From: CAYYNP01 sp964472545
Lineage (GTDB): Bacteria; Planctomycetota; Planctomycetia; Pirellulales; Thermoguttaceae
Assembly: GCA_964472545.1 (NCBI GenBank)
Contig: CAYYNP010000110.1
Coordinates: 1 to 28,320, forward strand
Direction of reading: 5' to 3'
DNA: 28,320 nucleotides
Below the pieces are notes generated by a model. The model saw nothing but the letters and a program-made list of their open reading frames with translations. It did no database searches and was not told the origin of the DNA. Below, in pieces: positions 23,801 through 28,320 of this stretch (the first letter of the stretch is position 1; each line of letters opens with the position of its first letter). Made by a program: the position numbers and the translations under genes.

Positions 23801-26800
23801 GAGCCCCGAATTGCCCGTATGCCCGGCCCCGATGTCGACGTTCGTGTCGATCCAGCCGGTGCCGCTGCCGACGTCGCCGTGGATATCCGCATTGCGGACT
23901 TTCAAGTCGAAGGTCATCTCGCCGCCGATGCGTGTTCCCAGAATGCCGAGATTCGTAAACGGATTGCTGTCGAGATTGATCCAGGCGGAGACGCTGCACT
24001 CGCTGAGTTCCAGCGCCGCGTCGTAGGCGACCTCCACGCGGCCGTTGCCGCCGAAGTGCAGCGCCTCGCCGATCAGTCCACCGCCGTCGGCGGTCAAGGC
24101 GGCGTCGCCAAAGAGCACCCCGTCGAGCGTCGCACCGGCCGAACCGTCGTTGGCCGTACCGTCACCCACCACGGTATCGAAGGCGTAATGGGCGATCGCG
24201 TCGCCGGGCACCGATGCCACGCCGTCGCCGGCCAGCCCGGTCAGTTTCAACGTGCCGCCGGAAAGCTCGATCGCCGCGCCGCCTAAAGACGTCTCTCCGA
24301 TCAGATCCAGCGTGCCGCCGGTGACGTTGATCGGACGGCCGCTGAGCGTGTTCTCGCCGCGGACGACCAGCGCCCCCTCGTCGACTTGCCAGGTCACGTT
24401 GTCGGTGGTGCCGGAGATCGGCGTGTCGAGCCGCCACGTGCTGGGGCCGGCCTTGGCCAGGATCACCTCCTCTTGCACCGAGGCGTTGGTGATCGTGCCG
24501 TAGTCGGTGGGCACTTGTGGGTCGAACCCGACGGCCGTGGCGTCTGCGTCGATGGTTGTATCGGCAAAGCGGATGCCGGCCGACGTGCCGGTGGTGGTCA
24601 GTGCGCCGCCGACGAGCGTCAAGCCGGCGAACTCTGCAGGTCCTCCGCCGGCTGCCCCGTGGACCGCCTGCAACGCGGAGTCGTCGCGGACCACGATCGC
24701 CGTGTTGCTCATGTCGAGCCCGGAGGTGCCGTCGTTGGGGCCGAAGCCGCTGCCCCAGAGCTCGCCGACCTGTGCGGCGTCCAAAGCGACGTCGTACACG
24801 TAGACTTCGTCGATCAACCCGTTCATCGGCTCGCGGCCGCCGTAGTCGTCGCCGATCCACAGGCTCTGCCCGGCCTTCATCAACAGCGGCGTGCCGGCGT
24901 AGTCCACGGTCCGCTTCAGGTCGCCGTCGAGATAGAGCTGGAACTGCTTGTCGGCCTCGTTGGCCACGTAGGTCACCATGTGCCAGTCGCCGGCCCCCAG
25001 CGTGCCGCCTTGGCCGGTGCTGCCGGTATCTTGTGGGCGGATGTCGACGGTGGTGTTGATCCAGTTGGTCCCGTCGCCGATATCGCCGTGGATGTAGTTG
25101 CCTTGGACCTTCACGTCGAACGTCGTATCGCCGTTGATCCGAGTGCCCAGAATTCCCTCGGCGGTTGGCGGGGCGGTGAGATTGACCCACGCCGAGACGG
25201 TGAACTCGTTCAGCCCCAATGCCGCGTCGAAGGGAACCTCGACGTAGCCGTCGCCGCTGAACTGGATCGCCTCGCCGATGATGCCGTCGCCGCGGGCGGT
25301 CAGCTCGGCGTCGCCGACCAACGTGCCGTTGAGCACGGCCCCGGCCGAGCCGTCATTGGGCGTGGTGCCGGCGTCGACCGTGTCGAATGCGTAATGGGCC
25401 ACCGCGCCGGCCGGTCCCGGTTGCGACGGCCCGGCGATTCCTTCGACCCGCAGCCGCCCGCCGGAAAGCTCGATCGCCGCCCCGCCGGTCGACGTCTCGC
25501 CGATGATGTCCAGCGTGCCGCCGGCGACGGTGAGCCCGCGGCCGTCGAGGGTGCCCGCACCGCGGGCGATCAGCGTGCCGTCGTCGACCTGCCAGCGGAT
25601 GTTGTCGGTGCGGCCTGCCAGCGGTGCGTCCAATCGCCACGTGCTGGGCCCCGTCTTGGCCACGGTCACCTCCGCCGCCGTCGAGGCGTTGGTGATCGTG
25701 CCGTAGTTGGTCGGTGTCTGCGGGTCGAAGCCCACCGCGGTTGCTTCCGCGGCGATCAGGGTGCTGGGGAACTGAATGCCCTCGAGCGTTCCGGCGGTCG
25801 TCAAGGCTCCATTACGCAGCGTCAACTCGGCGAACGTTGCCGGCCCACCACCCACGGCGCCGTGGGCCGCGTGCAGTGTGGAATCGTCCGTCACCAAGAC
25901 CTCCAGCCCGCTGGTGTTCAGGCCGGAGTTGCCGTCGTTAGGGCCGAAGCCGTTGCCCCAGAGATCGCTCACTTCGTCGGTGTCCAGGGCGCGGCCGTAG
26001 ATGTAGACTTCGTCGATCAGGCCGTTCAGCGGCTCGTGGCCGACGTAGTCGTCGCCGATCCAGAGAGACTGGCCCGCCTTCATAAACAGTGGCGTGCCGG
26101 CGTAGTCGATCGTGCGTTTTTGGTCGCCGTCGAGATAGAGCTGAAACTGCTTGTCGGTCTCGTTGACCACATAGGTGACCATGTGCCACTCGTTGAGACT
26201 CAGGTCGCCTCCCTGACCGTTGCTGCCGACGTCCTCGGGGCGGATGTCGACGCCCGTGTTGATCCAACCGGCCCCGCTGCCCACGTCACCGTGGACGTCG
26301 CCCGAGCGGACTTTCACGTCGAACGTCGTGTCGCCACCGATCCGCGTGCCCAGTATTCCCTCGCCTACCGGCTCATTGGCAAACTTCACCCAGGCCGAAA
26401 CGCTGAACTCGTTCAAACCCAACGCGGGATCGAACGGTACCTCGATGTATCCGGCTCCGTCAAACTGCATCCCTTCGCCGATGACACCGCCGTTACCGGT
26501 GGTCTGCGTGGCGTCGCCGATCAGCATCCCATCCAGCACCACGCCGGCCGAGCCGTCGTTGGGCGCGATGTTGCCGAAGAGCGTGTCGAACGGATAGTAG
26601 GCCACCGCTCCCGGCGGGCCGTCGATCGGGGCCCCGGCGCCGCCCTCCAGCCGCAGTGTGCCGCCGGCCAATTCGACCGCCCCGGCCTGTCCCAGCGGCC
26701 TCAGCCCTCGCGACGACAGCACGCCGTCCTCGACCTTAAAAATCGTCGCCGGGTTGGCCGACACACCGCCCGAGAGGTTGTCCAGCGACAGCGTCCCCGC

Positions 26801-27922
26801 GCCGTACTTGGTGACCGTTCCGGCGGCCGCGGTGAGTCGTGCCACCGGCATCTCGCCGACTCGCACGCCGATCACCGCGTTGCCGTTGGTGACGACCCTG
26901 TCCAGCGCGCCGCCGGCGGCCACGAACTCGGCGCCGCTGCCGAGGGTCAACGTCGTGCCTTCGGCAAATTCCGCCTCGCGTCCTACGACCAGCGAGCTGC
27001 TGTTGCCGAGGGTCACTGCGCCGCCAAGGTCGACGCCCAGCGACCGTGCTGCCGTTTCCCCGGAAACGCTTACCATATTCAACTCGATGGTAGTATTCGT
27101 ATGGAAGTCGGGCGACCCGGCCGTATCTCCGGCCCAACGCGACGCCGTGTTCCAGGTGCCGTTGCCGCCGCCGTCCCAGGCCAGGTTCGTTACGCCGAAT
27201 TCCTCGTTGGTCAGCCCGTAGACGTGCCAGGAGTAGTTGAGGTGGTCTTGCGTAAGGGAGATCGTCAGCGGCGCGTCGCCGGCAGTGAAGCGATAGGCGA
27301 TCGCGTAGGCCGTGGTGTCCAGATACGACCCGTCGCTGGGCGGCGTCAGGCTGGCGTCGTCCTGATCGATCGGGCCGATTGTCGAGATCGCCCCCGGATC
27401 GCCCATGTCGAAATCGAACGAGACCGAACGCGGAAACGCGCCGTCGGGGCCCCATTGCCGGCTGTAGAGCCGCGTTTCGTACGCCGCGCCCGGCGTCAGC
27501 CCGGAAAGCGTGATCGTGGCCACGCCGCCGGGCGCACAGTTGCCGTTGTAGACCATGTCGTAGAGCAACTCGTTGAGGCCCTGCGTGGCGTCCACGCCCG
27601 TGTTGGGGTTACCGCCGTGCGAGTTACGCGTGCCGGAGTTGATCGTGTAGCTGAAATCGGCCGTCGTATCGAGCGCTCCGAGGTTCACCTGATCAAACAA
27701 CACGCCGTTGACGGTGGCCGCCGGCGTGCGGTTGCCGAAGTCCAACAGGTGGGTGTAGGTGTTGAACGGGCTGATGCCGGAATCGGTGTCGGCGAAGAAC
27801 GGGTCCAGTTCGATGTAGCTGACTTCCCCGGCGTCCACTACCGCCGTACCTGCCAGTACGCCTAGCATGGCCGTCAGAAACAACAACGTGGTCCGCTTCA
27901 CGCACGTCTTCGGTTCTCTCAT
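20777..27922 (-). CDS. Giant PEP-CTERM protein with three tandem LamG modules and dockerin-like repeats
   Basis: The 2381-aa product has a signal peptide (residues about 8-31). Residues about 35-240 form a domain (YTHLLDFGN, NSHGGN, LTGLTPG-like, YGLTNE) that recurs near 1828-2015. Three tandem modules of about 380-405 residues (about 394-777, 777-1177, 1178-1584) each carry a LamG/concanavalin-like fold (FSVSAWVKF, EWHMVTYV, FQLYLDGD, QSLWIGDDY, GLIDEVYIY). A glycine/valine-rich beta-solenoid-like stretch (about 1585-1825) follows. Dockerin-like repeats (GDGNADGNVDGQDI; GDGWVDGQDI) lie near 2172-2240. The last 28 residues are a PEP-CTERM signal (VPEP, hydrophobic helix, RRRRR), implying exosortase processing. 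The start at 27922 follows GGAGAGGA; an in-frame ATG at 27979 would precede the signal peptide. Ligand unknown. Confidence 0.88.
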   Translation of the reverse strand: MREPKTCVKRTTLLFLTAMLGVLAGTAVVDAGEVSYIELDPFFADTDSGISPFNTYTHLLDFGNRTPAATVNGVLFDQVNLGALDTTADFSYTINSGTRNSHGGNPNTGVDATQGLNELLYDMVYNGNCAPGGVATITLSGLTPGAAYETRLYSRQWGPDGAFPRSVSFDFDMGDPGAISTIGPIDQDDASLTPPSDGSYLDTTAYAIAYRFTAGDAPLTISLTQDHLNYSWHVYGLTNEEFGVTNLAWDGGGNGTWNTASRWAGDTAGSPDFHTNTTIELNMVSVSGETAARSLGVDLGGAVTLGNSSSLVVGREAEFAEGTTLTLGSGAEFVAAGGALDRVVTNGNAVIGVRVGEMPVARLTAAAGTVTKYGAGTLSLDNLSGGVSANPATIFKVEDGVLSSRGLRPLGQAGAVELAGGTLRLEGGAGAPIDGPPGAVAYYPFDTLFGNIAPNDGSAGVVLDGMLIGDATQTTGNGGVIGEGMQFDGAGYIEVPFDPALGLNEFSVSAWVKFANEPVGEGILGTRIGGDTTFDVKVRSGDVHGDVGSGAGWINTGVDIRPEDVGSNGQGGDLSLNEWHMVTYVVNETDKQFQLYLDGDQKRTIDYAGTPLFMKAGQSLWIGDDYVGHEPLNGLIDEVYIYGRALDTDEVSDLWGNGFGPNDGNSGLNTSGLEVLVTDDSTLHAAHGAVGGGPATFAELTLRNGALTTAGTLEGIQFPSTLIAAEATAVGFDPQTPTNYGTITNASTAAEVTVAKTGPSTWRLDAPLAGRTDNIRWQVDDGTLIARGAGTLDGRGLTVAGGTLDIIGETSTGGAAIELSGGRLRVEGIAGPSQPGPAGAVAHYAFDTVDAGTTPNDGSAGAVLNGTLVGDAELTARGDGIIGEAIQFSGDGYVEVPFDAALGLNEFTVSAWVNLTAPPTAEGILGTRINGDTTFDVKVQGNYIHGDIGDGTNWINTTVDIRPQDTGSTGQGGTLGAGDWHMVTYVANEADKQFQLYLDGDLKRTVDYAGTPLLMKAGQSLWIGDDYGGREPMNGLIDEVYVYDVALDAAQVGELWGSGFGPNDGTSGLDMSNTAIVVRDDSALQAVHGAAGGGPAEFAGLTLVGGALTTTGTSAGIRFADTTIDADATAVGFDPQVPTDYGTITNASVQEEVILAKAGPSTWRLDTPISGTTDNVTWQVDEGALVVRGENTLSGRPINVTGGTLDLIGETSLGGAAIELSGGTLKLTGLAGDGVASVPGDAIAHYAFDTVVGDGTANDGSAGATLDGVLFGDAALTADGGGLIGEALHFGGNGRVEVAYDAALELSECSVSAWINLDSNPFTNLGILGTRIGGEMTFDLKVRNADIHGDVGSGTGWIDTNVDIGAGHTGNSGLGGDLPPGEWHMVTYVIDDTEKQFDLYLDGDLKRTIAYAEFATPLLMRSGQSLWIGDDYLDAASGAHEGMQGTIDEVSIFDYALDAGQVAKLWGSGFGPNDGTAGLDMSNTDVSVTDDATIFAMHAGPGGGPAPFGNLMIVDAQLTSLGTGAGIGFAGTIIPDDAADVIFNTLAPIHTGPIDGGEAEVEIAKTGPSYLVLDQPGTNLLNATLDVQQGRLVVVDGADALGDVDLQLGGGELVVAGSANAGPVVFDKTFTAYQDSNLLAGAGHTGTADVTVALGSATAGPVIDDGATLSVRTADGYSLDVAGAVSGNGTLEVVQGDVVLSGASNFGGLAVSGGALQVDAIVDVDDFQLADGTVDVNAEVTAAALTLTGGILDANAGVTVGGLAVADGVINAGDGGVTVDDGGVMSLGATTHTASGGPFHIGGRIDVLGADGVILDGGTVTVYLPSVPQGGLSYHRITSDADSGIDAAKTYTHAIDFGNGAPPTVNGVAFAGDFSGNGSQDIPNSHGGNLSTPVTGDVAEVFRDMRYNNPNGSIVLTGLTPGNVYDFRLYNRSWGQGFNRSQRFDYDVNSDGSIETTVTLNPDAAAANPPGLTAWNDGNAMSYTYVAGAGGELKVGVTQLGGGSYHLYGLTNEVVPTSSAMVTLYNLSGNGTIAGESMQVRGLISPGDSAGVINVNGELEMAGSATYLCEIDGLSNDVLVNAGNAEIYLGGTLDLVPIAVDPAQIGTTSVRTIMDTTGEGTIREKFTTAPPAGTAAAPLPGHLGMGVFNLGIDYEETVPAGAYTRVTAELYTAQGGDGNADGNVDGQDIQTLIINFNLPGDPPDRDWTKNDTAGGPAGRGDGWVDGQDITDLITNFTGDAGPVTPGSAAAEYNPATGEFKILVDGVMNWTLSSDGQFNGSALGALQDILPLGGAGNLVSANGNTVGEGGFGVTMDYTDVNLGPIAASGTDVGQFTLTYVTSFGAPPQIGSISVVPEPGMGAMLLAGLMGMWLVWRRRRREG
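23170..26741 (-). repeat. Three tandem intragenic modules of about 1.15-1.22 kb
   Basis: Module boundaries were set at the recurring K/Q-V-D/E-D/E-G codons: about 26741-25592, 25591-24390 and 24389-23170. Similarity is visible at DNA level: 24702-24757 and 23472-23527 agree at 54 of 56 positions, 1230 bp apart. Modules 2 and 3 share more short identical patches with each other than with module 1, so their duplication is probably the more recent. Confidence 0.8.
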
Positions 27923-27954
27923 CTTAGAGTCCTCTCCTCGATTCGTGGTTCTCG

Positions 27955-27982
27955 TGATTCCCAAGAGCTTGATTCCCAAGAG
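27955..27982. repeat. 13-bp direct repeat upstream of the LamG gene
   Basis: TGATTCCCAAGAG occurs at 27955-27967 and 27970-27982, a 15-nt period. It lies 33-60 nt upstream of the start codon, within the leader predicted from the upstream promoter. It could be an operator-like site or a small duplication. Confidence 0.6.
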
Positions 27983-28219
27983 ACTGCCCGGGCAAGTCGA
28001 TTCTTGCGGCGTCTGGATTGCACCGGCACAGAAGAACGTGAGCCGGCCAAGCGCGTCGGCGATTCAGCGTCGCCCGAAGGAAAAGCAGGCCCCTTGGGAC
28101 GATCGGTGCAAGATGAAACGCCGCACTGCCTCGCGGATGGTGCCCCTGAGAAATCTCGCGGTAACGCGGTTGTGTCGAAACGGTCCTGGCCCGCGTTTAT
28201 TGCACTCGACACATCGTGG

Positions 28220-28248
28220 ATTGTAACAGACCCTGCCCGCCAAGGCAA
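28220..28248 (-). promoter_or_regulatory. Putative sigma70-like promoter for the giant LamG/PEP-CTERM gene
   Basis: On the minus strand, TTGCCT (28248-28243, four of six) and TACAAT (28225-28220, five of six) are separated by 17 nt. It is the best promoter-like pair seen in this window. Transcription would start near 28213, leaving a leader of about 290 nt before the ATG at 27922. Confidence 0.45.
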
Positions 28249-28320
28249 ACAACTCTGGCCGTGCTAAGGCGGTTGCGTTGTACGGAAGTGAGTTGCTTGC
28301 TTTGAGTTGTGTTTGGTGAT

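Larger units (their letters stand above)
27923..28320. other. Upstream region of the LamG gene, no gene recognised
   Basis: About 400 bp without a convincing coding region. It contains the putative minus-strand promoter at 28220-28248, an 8-bp inverted repeat TGTGTCGA/TCGACACA (28171-28178 and 28206-28213) at the predicted transcript start, and a 13-bp direct repeat close to the start codon. Short open frames on both strands have no ribosome binding site or recognisable product. Confidence 0.6.

Noticed and set aside
24386..27865. Open frame of 1159 codons on the plus strand opposite the LamG gene
   Set aside because: It mirrors the repeats of the LamG gene, has no recognisable domain or signal peptide, and long antisense frames are expected in GC-rich sequence. 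The minus-strand product has clear domains.
28004..28267. Plus-strand open frame of 87 codons in the right-hand intergenic region
   Set aside because: No ribosome binding site or known motif, and it overlaps the predicted minus-strand promoter and leader.

Overview
The window looks like a piece of a high-GC planctomycete chromosome, most likely from the Pirellulales. Three features point there: an N-terminal LEPR-XLL motif on one giant surface protein, a C-terminal PEP-CTERM sorting signal on another, and two Tat-exported Gfo/Idh/MocA oxidoreductases of the kind abundant in these heterotrophs. The taxonomic call is inference. No rRNA, tRNA, CRISPR array, insertion sequence or phage gene was recognised. 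A run of exactly 100 N (8849-8948) is a scaffold gap that truncates two genes.

Left part (84-4864, plus strand): an SGNH/GDSL hydrolase with a membrane anchor and an internal TPR-like stretch, a Tat-exported Gfo/Idh/MocA oxidoreductase, and an exported serine beta-lactamase-fold hydrolase. They are separated by two palindromic repeat doublets (1567-1626 and 3011-3097). Next comes a minus-strand two-gene unit (6757 to 4963): an ATP-grasp enzyme followed 40 bp later by a DUF1152 protein.

Middle (6980-14056, plus strand): a second Gfo/Idh/MocA oxidoreductase overlaps the start of a secreted protein that is cut by the gap. After the gap come an ornithine cyclodeaminase/mu-crystallin family protein missing its N-terminus, a large secreted FlgD-Ig/beta-propeller/PA14 protein, and an exported nucleoside hydrolase. 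The last two each have a plausible sigma70-like promoter directly upstream.

Right half (14217-27922, minus strand): two giant surface-protein genes lie head to tail. The upstream one (2381 aa) carries three tandem LamG-like modules, a beta-solenoid-like stretch, dockerin-like repeats and a PEP-CTERM tail. The downstream one (2127 aa) carries LEPR-XLL, many lamin-tail domains, a CotH-kinase-like domain and dockerin-like repeats. The spacer between them holds a G-rich direct repeat able to form a G-quadruplex and a polypyrimidine tract. A good minus-strand promoter near 28220-28248 would give the first giant gene a leader of about 290 nt.

The exported enzymes and surface proteins fit a lifestyle of binding and processing extracellular polymers. 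The most unusual signals are the REPIN-like inverted doublets, two of which show compensatory base changes inside their small hairpins, the ATP-grasp/DUF1152 pair of unknown function, and a lamin-tail domain that appears split by another domain.
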